Source of the DNA: Agrocybe praecox
Lineage: Eukaryota > Basidiomycota > Agaricomycetes > Agaricales > Agrocybaceae
Assembly (NCBI GenBank): GCA_964017145.1
Contig: OZ024844.1
Span: 3,224,001 to 3,288,000 of the forward strand
Reading direction: 5' to 3'
DNA length: 64,000 bases
The notes below the pieces were generated by a model. The model was not told the origin of the DNA. It saw nothing but the letters and a program-made list of their open reading frames with translations, and made no database searches. Position 1 is the first letter of the stretch. Each line of letters starts with the position of its first letter. Shown here piece after piece: positions 10,868 through 24,900 of this stretch. The position numbers and the translations under genes were made by a program.

Positions 10868-13800
10868 GGTGGTTGCAAGAGAGAGGCGACCTTGCAGTGT
10901 AAGCCATCAGCACACCAGCACAATCGTTTGCGGAGTTTTAATATTTCCTTTTATGGCCTCTAGGGATTCAGGGACACGAACACAACTTTGTTTCTTTTGC
11001 CAGCGCAGACAGCGTTTTCTCTTGTGGCTCAGAGGCACGGCAATTGGATCCAGCTGATAATGGGCCTCCTTCTGTATAACATTAGCTCCAAATACACCTC
11101 CGACCTACGCAAATACCGCCATTTCTGTTACTCGCGAAGGTCGTGTCTAGAATTGTCCTGCTTGATGTCTCTTTGAATGTTATTTTCCCATAACATACGA
11201 CGTGGGCAAGTTGCGTTCCTTTTCGGTTGAAGCTTCGAAACCGAGGCTCGATATCCCGGATCAAATCATTGTGTGCATCCGTCGACTCGAGCGAACTCGA
11301 GTGCCCCAAATGGATACTTTACCTCCACATTTGCCAAAGAGGACTTAGATAACAGCTGCATCATGCCTGTGTCTATGGTTTTATCAAGACAACCGCCAAG
11401 GAAAGCGACAGCTTGTTATCGACTTTTCTCACCTTGGCCTTGGTTCTCTAAATTTACAGAAATTCGGCCTTGATCCAAAATTTCTATGCATTCAATAGGT
11501 TTGATCGATACAGTCTGGAGTGTGCCTATCTCATTCAACAATACATATGCGCGCAACGCTGAGAACTTAGAACAGGCATCTGCTGCGGTTTCTTTGGACA
11601 AACTGCTGCGGTTTCGCTTATCTGCCACCACCGGATACAAATGACATTCAACACCGGTATATCCCACCTGGCAGGTAGCGCTATATAACGCTGACCTCTT
11701 TTCTTCATCACACTCTTGGACGTACCCCCGTACTTTAAAGCCATAGCTCTTGAAGTGCACACATTAAGAAGCATGTATGCTATCAATGTCTTCCCAACCC
11801 TAAGCGCCTCTCAGTTTGGCCACCGTACCTAATCAAATGGCCGAATGATAACCATCTCTTACTGCGGTCAACACCTCTCGAACGACCCTCGTGCCATCTA
11901 CCGTCTCAGAACTCGACTTTTCTCTCGATATCTTTCGATAAGACCCCGAAGCTAACGTGACCCATATGCACTCGATCCCAATATACGATCCCTTTTTTCT
12001 GGTATTCATGTACGTTTCTTTGCTTCCATTTTTTCTCATACGATGTCTACTCCATTTACCGCGTTGAATATTAGGATTTCCCTTTTAATAACACAAAACA
12101 GTTATGCATACTGAGTGCATTGTTTTCGGTTGACTGATACCAATCTGGTAGGTTCTCATTGACCAAGCTGATCCCCACCAATCACAAAGAACGAGATTTA
12201 CCCCCTCGGCGTTCGGATTTGGAATATGAAAGACATTGAGGCTCAACTCGACCCACGTCGTCATGAACCTATCCTCCAATACCAAGCGAAAGGCTGACGC
12301 AGAACCTGATCTTTTTCCGCCGCCTGTTTAGAAGCCATTTCTTTTTACTCGCGTTCATCCTGGCCTTTCAGCTGGACATGAACTCGATTTTCCAAAGGGA
12401 GTTCTGTTATGATTGGTGAATTATGTTAAGCTGGGAGAAACATCCGCCATATCGCATAACTAGAGGAAAGTAGGCCTATTTTTGTTGAAGACGAGGCCTT
12501 GATGGATATGGAGCATAGTCCAGATGGCTCTTTTCTGGTTTGTCTACCTGCATACTTTCCCATAACGTTAGAGTCTTTGCTCACTTATTAACAGATTCCA
12601 CGACCCTTCGGGGGAGAATATTATTGTCTACATAATAATAGCGCATACATCCGAACGTATTCATGTTCACGGCTGCTCTAATCAGGAAATGCGACCTATA
12701 CCAGTTGAATTGTGGGTATCATCATAAACTCACTGAGTAAATGACGCAGCACGTATGTTTTTTTATACCAGTAACTGACAGAAGGCAAGACGTTTTAAAC
12801 ACAGGATCTATTTGCTGAACACTCCGGCAAGATATGCATCAAACCTTTCACTAATGACGACGTCACTCTTTTGGTTGCCCACGTCTTTTTTAAAAAGATT
12901 TTCAGCGTTCCTCTTCAACTCGCATCATCTGTCACTTTATGTTGCAAGTAAGTCATTGTGATCAAAACTCTTCTGCTGCGGAAACGACTAAAGGTAGCGA
13001 GTCACTTACTTGCTGGTGGATAAATTTTCACACTCGCTGGCCTGCCCAACTAACCGACCAGGGCAATTCTTGCACGCGGTACATCTTCCCAGTCACCGAA
13101 TTCTGGGGGAAATGTTCGCTTCCGAAAGGTTTTGGCGTCGGATAGCTATGCGTTACACTTGCTAAGTAGAGGCAGTAAGAACCTCTTTTTCTGCTGATCT
13201 CCATCTTCTGATCACTTCCAATGACATAACGATCTTGTCAGGAAGGGGACGGTATAGTCGTCCAGATAACGACGAACGTTCCCCTCACGCGTTTGCACTC
13301 CCCTTCTCAAAATATAAACCAGGACGGATTTACGGACACCGTGGGCTCTACATAATAAAAGTCTTGGAAATGATCAGGTAAGTTTTCAGTACTATTGCTG
13401 AGAATTTTATTGGCCTCCGAGCTCTCCGCTGGTGGCACAGTGTACACATATCTTTCAATAGCTCAGATCTTAACCTGTCGGTACCTATTAACAGGTGGCT
13501 GTGCACTCTTATTCTCACTGTCATGCTCACTGATCATCGATCACCGCCGACCGGAGACGAATCTTCTCATATGTCGGCCTATCAACAGCACGTGGATCAA
13601 ACTATCAGGATCTTGATTGAGTTGGACGCTTTTTTTATTGCCCAAAGTGAGGGTGTCAAGTCGCTCTGGGGGCAAATCTATTTATAGTATGACTCTGGGC
13701 ACATAATTTGACTCTCTTTTTTGTCGTCTGACCTAGTGTTGCTGGGAAATCCTGCTCGACTTTGCATATGGACTCGCCTTAACATTCTCGCAAAGTTTGA

Positions 13801-16800
13801 CTGGCAGCCAATCGTCGTTCAATTGCTTATCCGACCTCGACAAACCGAGCAAAGTCGACTCCTCGTCTGGCATTTCCCGCTTACAGTGAAAAATAATCGA
13901 CCCTCGGTTTCCTCGAGAAGCAATAGGTGTTCCTGACGACCCAGCTGTTTCTTTTTTTGGCATGTACAATATCTTGTCAACAATACAGACGACAGCACCC
14001 ATATAGCTGCCGACAAGCAATGAAATAACTACAGGGCAAGCGGACCGTCTGAGAGTATGACGCCATGGTCAACATCTCTAAGACGGGAAGATTGCGCAAA
14101 TTTCGAACCCGCAAACTGCAGTACAGACATATGCTACACTCAGCACGCCATGTAGCGCAATTAAAAAGATTACCTTCATACATATCGAGGGATAACATCG
14201 TTCACGGGCCCCGCTCACATCGTCTAACCTCCGTCGCTATGATGTATAGCAGGTCTGGGAAGTCTGAGAGGCGTTGTTGATTCAAAAGCTTGTTTTATGA
14301 CACCTCGCGTTGCAGACCAGTCATTCACTGGGAACAAAGCCCCTAAAAAAACTGTCTTTCAGCTACGCGTCTTCTGCGGCCCCCGCTTTCCCATAGCCAC
14401 GTTAAGAATGTTAAGAATGTCACTCATGTATACATCGCATATCTATAAAATTCCTCTCGTTATGGAATCTTAGTCCAATCGAAAAATACATCGTTGCGTC
14501 TCACTTCGATGTCGGATTGGTTTCTGTTTCTTTTTGTGGGACCATGGCAATTTCTTTCGCTAAAAGGAAACTGAGCTGTGGGGTATTTTTCCGTACAACT
14601 TTTTGGATCTGATTGAGACCTGTACCGTTCCGTCTTGAAGGGGTGTAACATGACGCGAAGTGGGAGTCGTAAACCTATCCCATTCGTTCTCTTAGGTATT
14701 GCACAATATTTCTTATCCAGCTTGCAACCTATTTGCCACTTTCGAGCTGATTGGCTTATCTCGGAGGTTACACCAATGGACGCTCTGATTGAGTTGTCGC
14801 TTAGATGTGGGGTGCTTCCTCTAGCAGCCGTGTTGGGATATCTTGGAAGGAAGTCGACAAGAAGCAGACGGTTCCTATCTTTATTCATATAAAATTCGTT
14901 ATCGCTTCCGCATACACGCACATAGCACTGTTGTTTCCGTTGACTTCCCACAACTGATAGTAAGTACTGTCCAACAATTCGCTCGCGTACGATACTGTTC
15001 GATTATTGGTTACTTGTTGTGACTCTTTATTATGATTACGATACTTATTGAAAAACTTTAAATTTCTTCCTCCCACAGGAAGTTCGAACTTGAGCGCTGT
15101 GAATATTCACACTGGAAGCAAAAAAGAAGCAAAAAATTATGGTCGTTGGGCACAACCAAATGAGTTTGAAAAAACTCTGTCTAAGTTGAGACCCGCCACC
15201 GTACGAATACGATTTCTTATTGGCTGTGGGTTACGTACCGATACGCGCGTGCGCCCTATGATGGGCATTTGATAATGATTCTATTTTTGGTGATCTAAAA
15301 ATAGACTCATTTTAACCAAAGGATCAAAAAACGCGTTAGGTTAGGCAAGATTAAAAAGCTTGGTAAAGGATAATTGAGTGGTTAATAGCCGTTGTGGTGT
15401 ATTGTATTCTATAATATATGTTAGCCACTCACACAGGCTGCCGGAAACCCTGCCGCAACAAACTTTCCACCATCTTAAACTATGCTGTCAAAATAGAGAG
15501 CGATACGTCTCAGTCGCACCCCTAGGCGCGTGGATGCAGTGAATGTATCAAAAACTTTCTGTAAGACGTGAGACGTGAGTGTCCTGAAGAGGCTACACCA
15601 ATCTATAATAGCACAGAGTGAACGGGAGCCTTTGGAAAGAGCACAATGTGTCAAAGGCAGAGAAGCATTTCTTCCTTGAGGAACACATATCTCCTTGATA
15701 GTCAACACTAAAAGAAACGGTGGTCCAGCTAAATTTAGGTGTATTTTTTGATTATGCAAAAAGAACCAGGCACGGCCCTAGTTCGATGTCAAGCTTAAAA
15801 CACGAATCAGGTACGCCTTCATTCTAGCTGGCCTTAGTGCAGAATCAGCACCGAGATACCTCATCGGGTCTATGGGGTGATAAGCCGAGTGCAGTTATAC
15901 ACTGCTACCTCAAGGAGATGGTAGACTGCAATGACGACATAGTGTCGACTTTACCCTCAATATTTGTCGGGTTGTCTTTGTCCGATCGTGATACACACTA
16001 TTCTGATGCATACCTGCTAACAAAAGACCTACGTTAGACTGCTCTTTGATCAGCTCTCCATATACATTGAGATGCAATTAAATCATGCGAAGATGTCAAG
16101 AACCGTGATTATTGCTAAGTGGCCCAGTTATCAACGTGAGAGGGTATTGTACCGCCCTTACGATGGGCTAACGCGAGCTGGAGGCAAAGCATGTGCATGT
16201 GTGGGTCAGATACACAAAGTAAAAAATAACTGCGTGTCGGATTGCCTTATACCACCTAGTTCTAGTGATAGATCATTGTCTTCTTATCGTCCAATTAGGC
16301 AAAAAGAAACCTTCTTTCTTGGTGCACGGCACCAGGTGGTAGTTCACGCCGATCACGATGATGATGTCAATAGATATCAAGGACTGAATTCGTGCTACAT
16401 AGGTCGGTATGCAACGGCCGCCTTGAGGAAAAATTTGCGGAGAATAGAGAAATGGGTTGACACTCTTGAGACTTGTACAGAAACAGAAAGGGTAATTGAT
16501 TGTTTTTGGTGGCTAGATTAGATATCAATACGTGTGTACGTACCATCAGGAGAGGTGAGGAACACACACATAAAGGGTCTCCTTATCGTGTGCGTGGATC
16601 ATGAGGCAGGGATCAGTCGAGGATTATGGAGCACCAAGTTCATTCAGAGAGAAAGGATAGATGGAGAAGACGGTCCCCCCAGAGTGGTATTGAGGCCTCA
16701 AATAAGAAGCATAGAGCAGCCATATGGTATTTGTCCGAAAAAACGATTGTACAATGTTTTGGCTGCGTAAAAACATACGCAACTTTCGGTGGGTAGTGAT

Positions 16801-18440
16801 AGACACGTCCCAAACCAGTGGTCCACTTAACAGCGTAATAGAGTGCAGCAACACCTAAAATGAACATGGGGTACTGCGCAAGAGGAGCAGCCATATGTAC
16901 GCGTGGCGGTGACAGATATGAGCGACGCGCCGGGGAAGATAAACATCTAAAGGGGCCGCTTGCTTTGACCGTTTTGGTTTTGAAACGAAACCTCGATTTT
17001 TGACATATACGCGAAATAAACCGAGGATAATATTTACCTGCCGGCGCATGTCGTAAAATTCGTCGGGCCTAACATCCAGACCGTAGTCGCTGTTGAATCA
17101 TGAACAATGACAGTAGACAGTACTTACTCCACTGAAATTTGACAATGATGCTGACGTCGATCAATTGGATAAAAGGATGAAGCCCTTGCAATCTTTTTTG
17201 TGCGTTGGATGGATGACATAGCGAGGTTGGTTTTTGACATTTTAGAAACCCAGGAACATTCCGAATTCAGGCCCCGGTGACCGACCTCGACAGTAACAAG
17301 GTTTACAAAGTACTTTTTCTGCCGAATAAGATGAGTCAAGGTTTTGTGCATCATTTTCTTGAGTAATGACCACATACATCAGGTAGATCAACTCTACCCC
17401 GTATACGTCGGTTGTTTGCGATATTAAATTATTCGAGACTTAGCATTTGGCCTGCTTAATGGGCCTATGTCCAACTAATTGCTATCAGTCAATTATATAC
17501 ATCAGAGAGAAACTTCGGTTGACTACGTACCGAAAGATTGTGTTCAATGACTCAAGGGCACCGACGGCATGAAGGGCGACGCAATCCGTATGCTTAACGC
17601 TGTTTCCGTATCACCAATTGTCAGTTTCTTGGTTCGCTAGGATATCGCGGGTTTCAATTCAGTAGGATGTGGGAAGGCTGATAGAGTCATGGACCTGGAA
17701 AAGGCAAGTTTTGGTGGTGTAAAGGTTGATATGAAGGTGGGTGCAATCAGTCGTGTCCATTACTCTGATTGGGAATGTATCAAATCTGGAGTCGACAATT
17801 GGATACCGAAATATACGTTTTCGGCGAAGATGGCTTCCCATGGTAGGAGTGCACACCCCCCAATTTGGGGCTCGAACCTGGATCGAATCCAAGGTAAAGT
17901 GTTGTACGAATCAAGTCGGGCGAGGACCCGAGCCAATGCGTGTCGGTACAGAGACAATCAGGGCATCTTTACACAGGGTAGATGTGCAGGAAAACAACAT
18001 TACGAGCCAGAAATATGCTCTGGTAAAGAGACATATACGCGCCAAAACGAAAGGCGGTTCGGACCTTGAAAAAGAGAGAGAAACCAGACTATCGGGAAGG
18101 AACCAAATTAACGGACAAGAGATCCGAGGAGTGACAAGGGAGGGTGACAATGTGACAAGATCTGGATTCGTGGTGCTTGCGTGGGTCAGGACCTGTCGTT
18201 CGGTACGGCCCTGTGGAATTCAGCTCTATCAGCCTCCGAGCTTCGTTTTTGTCAGCGTGTAAGTTTTTCTGCCAATCGTGGATTCCCAAATCTCTCTTTC
18301 TCAGCTGCTCACCACTCATAGCGCCACGCGAAACTCTCTTCTCTCCCTAAACATAAAAAAGGGTCATTCATATTACACGTGAGTTTCAAGCTTTCTTGTT
18401 TTAAAGGATTCCAAGTTTCGCTTCATACTCGCGTTCGAAA
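10868..18440. other. 7.5-kb gene-poor stretch
   Basis: No recognisable protein domain on either strand. The longest open frames (14460-14951 minus, 16072-16521 plus, 17741-18262 plus, 11416-11760 minus) look like chance frames: no domain, no typical splice pattern and no low-complexity bias of the kind seen in the real genes here. A small direct repeat of GTTAAGAAT lies at about 14402-14419. Just before the next gene, a CACGTG palindrome sits at 18376-18381. The region may be decayed repeats or old gene remains. Confidence 0.45.
16640..16894 (-). CDS. Possible small membrane protein, 84 aa
   Basis: Minus-strand frame beginning MAAPLAQYPMFILGVAAL with one plausible hydrophobic segment (about residues 8-25), the only frame in this gene-poor stretch whose N-terminus looks natural. 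The second half (with Cys and His scattered) looks less protein-like, so the true product could be shorter or spliced. Not assigned to any family; could be chance. Confidence 0.22.
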   Translation of the reverse strand: MAAPLAQYPMFILGVAALYYAVKWTTGLGRVYHYPPKVAYVFTQPKHCTIVFSDKYHMAALCFLFEASIPLWGDRLLHLSFLSE

Positions 18441-21400
18441 ATGCGCTCCGTCATGCCGCCCTCGCCCTTTTCTTTTTCATCGCCTTATGCACCACAACCT
18501 CAGTACTTTTCATATCCAGATCACTTACATCTCACTCACCAGCAGGACTTTTCAATGCACAACGACCACCACCTTTCCCAGTCCATGCAGCCGCCCCCAT
18601 CGCCTTCAATTCCAATTGATCCTGCGCTGGCACTATATCCACCATATTACTCAAATTACCAGCAGCACCATCCACCGCATATCCCACAGCATCTTACGTT
18701 ACCACCCAGTTATTCCTCGCCTTCTTCCCAAGGATCAGACACAATTGGAACTCCGCCCACTGAACATATGTACCCATCTTCATCCTCAAATTTCAATGGA
18801 AAGCGGCCCTCTTCCTCGATCTCGAACAGTAACATGAGCGAGAGCAGGAAGAAGGCACGGAAGGATGACGAGTCAGAGGCTAGTCCAGTCGCTGAGAAGG
18901 AGGAAGTTAAGGCCAAGCCTACGCGAGGATCTCGGTTAGTCCTATCTCAAGGGGCATCGGAAATTCTGCTGATTTTCAAATAGTGCTTGCACAGTATGCC
19001 GGCGGTTGAAGATGAAATGTGTAGGAGCAGAACAAGGTCCACCTTGCAAGCGTTGTTTGGCGGGAAATCACGAATGCATATTCGAGGAATCCAATCGAGG
19101 AAAACGATCTTCCAAGTAAGTCTTTTAAATCACTCTTCTGTTTCTCTCCTAACATGTACCATGCAGGAAACACGAAATTCTTACACGTTCGTTGCGGAAG
19201 ATGGAGAGAACATTGGACACTGTCCTTCGATCCATCGGTAACCCAAGTATTGCCTCTGGAATGATATCGCGGTCGCCTTCACCGTCCGCCCAAACTGTGG
19301 GCACTCAAGCTCTTCTTGCGAATTCACCCTCACCTACCCCTCTCCAGCCCGTTGCCAGCACCAGCTCAGCGTTCCAACAACCGTCGAAGCCGCCCCACGC
19401 ATCCGGATCTCCCAAATTACATTCTTTGCCGGACAATGCCCTTAATCCTCTTGGATTACTTGCGGAAGCAAGTTTGGCCAATCGACGGGCGCAAGCCACG
19501 AATCCTTCTGGATTGGTTGCAAGAACTGAAACTTCTGATCAAAATCCTAAAATCGGGGTCGCAAGCGACAATTACTTCAAACCTGGTCAGCACACCCCTC
19601 AATCTTCTTCCTAATCATAAGTTTATTCCATTTTATAGGTCCGATGACCATTTTACCCCTTCGACGATTGTATATCGAACGTCAAATCCAGCCAGAGATG
19701 CTGAGCTTTGTTTCAACAGACGAGGTCGTCGCTTTATTTAATATGTATGTTTTACTCTGTCGTTGTCTAAGGCCCTTCTAACGCCTTTACTTCAGTTATT
19801 TCGATAATATACACGTAAACAACTTTCTTTCCAAAATGTTTGCAGACAACTTACATTGTATCAGATGCATTGTAACCTTTTGGATCGCAACTTTCATACA
19901 CCCGCCCTTGTGTGCTCTCGGTCACCATTTTTATTGACCACAAGTTCGTGCCTTGTTTCCAAACTCTTCTTCATGCGTACTGACAGCCTATATCAAAGTT
20001 TGTTCCATCGCGAGCAAGTTTTATGACGCTAAACCAGACCTCCACCCCAAGTTAACCGAGCTTGCCAAACGGCTGGCCTTCAGTGTCCCTGCCAAAGGCT
20101 ACAAGTCGGTCGAAATCGTACAGGCTTACCTCCTACTTGCTCTGTGGGGTTGCGGAGCCGTCGAACGGTATGAACAAGATAAAACCTGGCTTCTTTTGGG
20201 TATGGCGATCAGGTATATAGCCTTTACGATCTGCTATCAATCGCAGATGCTAAACAAGATCTAGGATGGCTACTGACCTCAATCTGCACCGCAAGACCGC
20301 GGTTACTAGCCAAGACACCCAAGAAGGCAGGGCGCGTGATATAGAGGTCCACAACCGGGAAAGAACCTGGATATTGTGCTTCTGTCTCGACCGAAGTTTC
20401 AGCGCCCAAATGGGAAAGCCGAACTCGATAAAAGAAGAGTATGTTTCAAATCATTTTTGGTTCATGGGCTCGCTATTGACGGAATGATATAGCTACATCA
20501 TCAGAAATACCACCGATTGGTATACTTCTCCTGTGGCCACGCCTTCCGATGCTTCATTAGCCGCATACACGGTATGCTCGCTTTCATCCAGTCTGATGTA
20601 TAGCTAAATGATAATGCTAGGAACTTCAACGCGCCTTATCGCGGAGTTTGGACTTTTTGCACAGCGGCACCGATTCTCTTTCTGGGTTGCAGGTTAACTG
20701 TGACTACATGCTGGTAATCAAGAATTTCGAGTCTCAAATAAATGCTTGGAAACAGAAATGGATCGAGAGGCAAGACTGGGAGGGTAAGTTTTTGTTTTGT
20801 TATCGAGTATGATACTTTTTGACTTACTTCGCGTGTCCTGTAGGCGAATCACCGGCTGGTAAAGATTACAAGAGGATGATCTCTCATTTCTACTACAACT
20901 ACGCGATGCTCGTCTTGAATTCGTTTGGATTGCAAAATGCTCTGGAACGCGCACCCCTGGATATTGGTCACTTCTTTGCCCGTGTGCATTCGTCTGCCCA
21001 TGCATGCGCTATCATCGTACGCGACCAACTTGGGCCCACCGGCTACATGAAGTACTCGCCTGATTCTCACTTTGTTCAAACGTCTTATGCAGTCTTAAGT
21101 CTGCTGAAGGTATGTCACTTTCTTTTATGCTTATTTCTAACTTCTTTGGCTCACAGTTTGTCCTAGCTCGTTCGCCCTGAATTCCAGGAATTCCTAGACA
21201 ACGAACAATCAACTTTGACCCTCGTCAGAGATGTGGCCGATGTTCTTGACAATATCTCTGCCAATCCGCTTCATACGCCTGCTTTATATAGCGGCTTCCT
21301 TCGAGCCCTTATATCAGCCAAGCTGGATCCCCAGAGCCACTCTTCCGTCAACGGCGACGAGAAGAGCCATCACTCCGTGGACGGTGAGCTGAATCAAGAA

Positions 21401-21923
21401 GTTCAACAAGGAGGAGGATCAAATACGCCGAACAGCTTTGGACACCAAACGCACAATTTCGGACAAGAACCTTCATATCTGTTAAATGAATTCCAGTTTG
21501 ATAGTGAGATGGGCCCGGTTGCGGACATGTCCACTTTCCCTCCTACAATGGCGCCCAACCCTTCGGACGATAATACTGGCGTGCTTACCATGGAGAGTAT
21601 CTTGAGCAGTAATTTCTGGGACAGCATGCTCGTTCCTGGTACGTCTTATAGTCGACCTATTTTCTCGCCGCGTGCATCAGCTTACCAAGTTTTTTTTTTC
21701 TTTTCTTCTAGGATACAACAACATGGACGGCTTCAGTGGTGGTTTCGTCTTTGGTGCTGGAGGCAGCGGGTTGATCACTCCCCGCTTTGGCGTATCCCCT
21801 ATGCAGTCCGGGGCGAACACCCCTGGGCGACAAGGGATGCACCACCATGCTATTACGCAGAGCAGCATCAATGCGGCGTTTGATCACCAAAGAAATGAGA
21901 CGAATATCAAGATCGATTCATAG
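18441..21923 (+). CDS. Zn2Cys6 fungal transcription factor with fungal_trans domain, 13 exons
   Basis: Predicted nuclear DNA-binding regulator. Exons: 18441-18934, 18984-19115, 19167-19585, 19639-19744, 19796-19814, 19865-19943, 19987-20212, 20265-20438, 20493-20571, 20621-20783, 20844-21109, 21167-21638, 21712-21923; 946 residues in frame. The N-terminus is Pro/Ser/His-rich and disordered, ending in a basic stretch (SRKKARKDDE) and TRGSR. The zinc cluster starts ACTVCRRLKMKC (Cys at about 167, 170, 177, 186, 189, 196; spacing CX2CX6CX8CX2CX6C), followed by a basic linker and a short helix likely to dimerise (LRKMERTLDTVL). The middle part (GPMTILPLRRLYIERQ onward, VEIVQAYLLLALWG, MATDLNLHRKTAV) is the fungal-specific regulatory domain. 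The Gly/Asn-rich C-terminus is a likely activation region. In other fungi this type is often labelled PrtT-like protease regulator; target genes cannot be read from sequence. Exon 5 is only 19 bases. A CACGTG box lies about 60 bases upstream. Confidence 0.9.
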
Positions 21924-24900
21924 CGGGACCGTCGGACCTTCCTACGCTCCTCCAACGAAAAAAAAAAAAGAATTCTTGTACTTGTACGAGTATACTGCTC
22001 TTTTTTTTTTTTTATTCTTTTTTTTTTTTTTGGTTGTCGTCATCGTCATCGTCATCCCGCCTCTCTCCCTTTCTTCCTCGCTTTCCGGCTATGTAGTTCC
22101 TGGCATAGCATATCTGATAGTCCCCCCTCTCCCTCCCTCTGTATCTCTATCATATGCACCTCAATCACCTATGTCTTTCCATCCCTCCTCTCTCAATCTC
22201 TTTGTTTATGAATATATTTTTGACGTCACTTATGTTGATTCGGCAGATACTTACAGCGCTCGATAGTCTTTGTTTGGTTGTAGCTACTTACGATTACTTA
22301 TGGATGCTTTATGTACGACTCTTCCTCCCTCTTTTCTTTTTTTGTCTGTCTCTCTTTGAATTTACAAATTATTGTAGACGAATTAGAAATTTAAAATTTG
22401 CAGATTGTATGAGTACAGTGTCAGCAACTAGAAGTTGGAACCTGACGTTTGTGTTTGATTCTGAGGCTTTTTTTTAAAAAAAAAAAATGAGTTGAGCCCT
22501 CAGCCGAGTCCAGACTGGTGTTTGTGTTTGGTTTTGTTGATCAAGTCAACTGTCACGCCAGCCTGAAGGAATCCACGAGAGGAAGTCGGACTCTGCACAA
22601 TACCTTCTTACTTGCATTTTTGCTTCGTCGGGTTTCACGCAAACGATTAAAAACATGATGTTTCAGACTTTAGGCCACCTGAGAGTGGAGCATGATGCAT
22701 GACCCCCAAATCAAGTTCCAACGAGAAGTTGCTAATCCACGTCCGACCGAAGAAGCGCTTGCGGCCTGCTAGTATTAGCAAACTACTATTACTTAGCGAA
22801 ATTGAAGGTTGCTCACAAGACGGTGTACACTGTAGACTCTACGGGTCATGCACTCTTCCTTGGTATTTTTCTCGTTTTGAATCGCATGATCCGCTTCTTG
22901 CTTTTTGGATGTGAGTCATTGCTATTTTTTTTAAACGTGTTATCACTTGACCCCTTGATTCTTTGTAGGTATGATTGTAGCATGTCACGGTGGACAACTT
23001 ACGATGCTCTCGAAAATTTCTACGTTTGTCGGACCTTCCTTTGGGCGCCAGTTGCGATGGATAAAATGTTGGAAAGGCTCGATGGATCATGGTCTCTGCT
23101 CTAATACTAAAGGATGATACTTCCAACCAGTACGTACGTCATTATCCAACTAATAGAGGGTATTGCGTCCCAAGCGCTTTATTGCAGCATCAGTAACAGC
23201 AGCAGCAAGCATGGAAGACTCTAATGGCGCCTTCGAAGCTTCTTGACGCCTCCCAGCTTGAGAAACGTTCATTTCCTGAAGCTATTCTGGTCATCGAACG
23301 TTGTGATACGATACAAAACTAGGATTCATACCTAAAGCTCATTTCCCGGAGTCACTCAATCGCTCGCTAGCTTCAACTATGATCAGCCAGAGGCTAAATG
23401 TCCATGGCTCCTTCCTCGGACATATCAGCTTCTTCGACAACTTCTTGAACTTGCTCCTCCCGAGCTCATTACTTGCCCTTCCATCCTACTCAAGGCTCCT
23501 TCCTCTTCACTGGTGACTCTCGTTCTTTAGTTGACTTGAGGAGGATTTCTCATGGTCATTTGTATGTTAATGTAAGCAAATAAGCACTGTTAGAGTTTCG
23601 GGTCTAATCTTCAATATTAATGAAAACTAGATATACAGCGCTCGAAATTATCGGTCGAAAGCTAGGCACGAGTCGCCTCTTACTAGTAGGATGTGTCATG
23701 ATCAGAAAAGTCTATAGAATAATGATTTATGCCAGAACCTCAATGGTATCGTAGGTTTCGCAGACATCTAGGATTTTTTACATGCGTCGGAACTAATTGC
23801 CATTCAACCAGGTGATGTCTTGTTCTTCGACATAACGAGAAGCCGTTTCTCATACCCAAAACTAAACTTGGTATGACAGCTTCGCGAAAGCAATCGGAAG
23901 TCTATTGGGGTGGGTGATGGAGAAGAAAGAAGTCAAAATTTGGTTTTGGTCGTCATTATGCCGATCCCATTATCAGTAAGTTGAAGCTATCAAGATATCC
24001 AATAGCTAGGGACTGTGTATACACCCTTGATAACGCCAACATTCTTGTCAGATTACGATTGCCAGTGAATAGACATGAGCTAACAATACTTCTCCAGTCC
24101 TCTCACACAGATTTCATAGTCTTTTACAAGCCTGATCCCGGACCGCATGTCGAGTTAATTTGAGCTATCTTTGGAGAGACGCTTCACGATGATTCTGGCT
24201 CAGCGTTCTCAAATGTCTCATCGCCGTCCATCGTGTCGACTTCATTGACTCGCATACGCTTGGCCTGACCAAGTCAATTTCTTTAGCCTTGCTACTATAC
24301 GCCATGGTGCGTGATTTATTAGTTGTCATTTTTCATTTCATCATTTTTCATAATCAGCTCCTGGACTGGCTTGATAGGAAGAGGCTATTTTAATCGCGGA
24401 AGTGATATGTCGGAATGAGGATCAAAACATAGTTGGATAAAGCTCTCCCTCCCGCCTTTCATTCATCGCCCGAGCTTGCTTTTATGAATATCCTTGTGCT
24501 GATAACGCGGGTGTTTTCATCTGTAGAATCTACAAAGATAATATGGGGCGTAAGTGCTTGTAACACCTAACGCTTTTGACTGAACGGATTTTCTTCGGCA
24601 GAAAATGTATCCTCTTTGTTCTGAAGAGAGGAGTAGTCTTCATGGGTCATCCAATCATAAACCTTCTATCCGCAACTTTCGTCTTCTTCGCGACTTTTTG
24701 GCTCTGCGATCGGTGTCTTATTTCAAGAAAGCCATGACTTTGGATTTCAGATTCCTAATCGGTGTTGGGCGCGGGGTGTATTGCCGGATTTACAGAGGAC
24801 ATCGGTGCACGTTCATTCAAAAAAATTTCAGCTCATGGACACTTCATTTCACCATCTCCATCAATGCAACTCTCCCAAGTAGTGCAACTTTTGTCGTCAA

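Noticed and set aside
14460..14951. 163-codon minus-strand frame
   Set aside because: No recognisable domain or motif and surrounded by stops in the same style of sequence; probably chance.
16072..16521. 149-codon plus-strand frame
   Set aside because: No domain, no composition typical of the coding regions here and no splice context; probably chance.
17855..17900. tRNA-like B-box pattern (TTCGAACC/GATTCGATCC)
   Set aside because: No acceptor, D or anticodon arm can be folded around it, and the T-arm stem pairs badly.
21960..22370. Open frames in T-rich sequence after the transcription factor
   Set aside because: Products are runs of Phe, Leu and Ser imposed by poly-T and pyrimidine bias.
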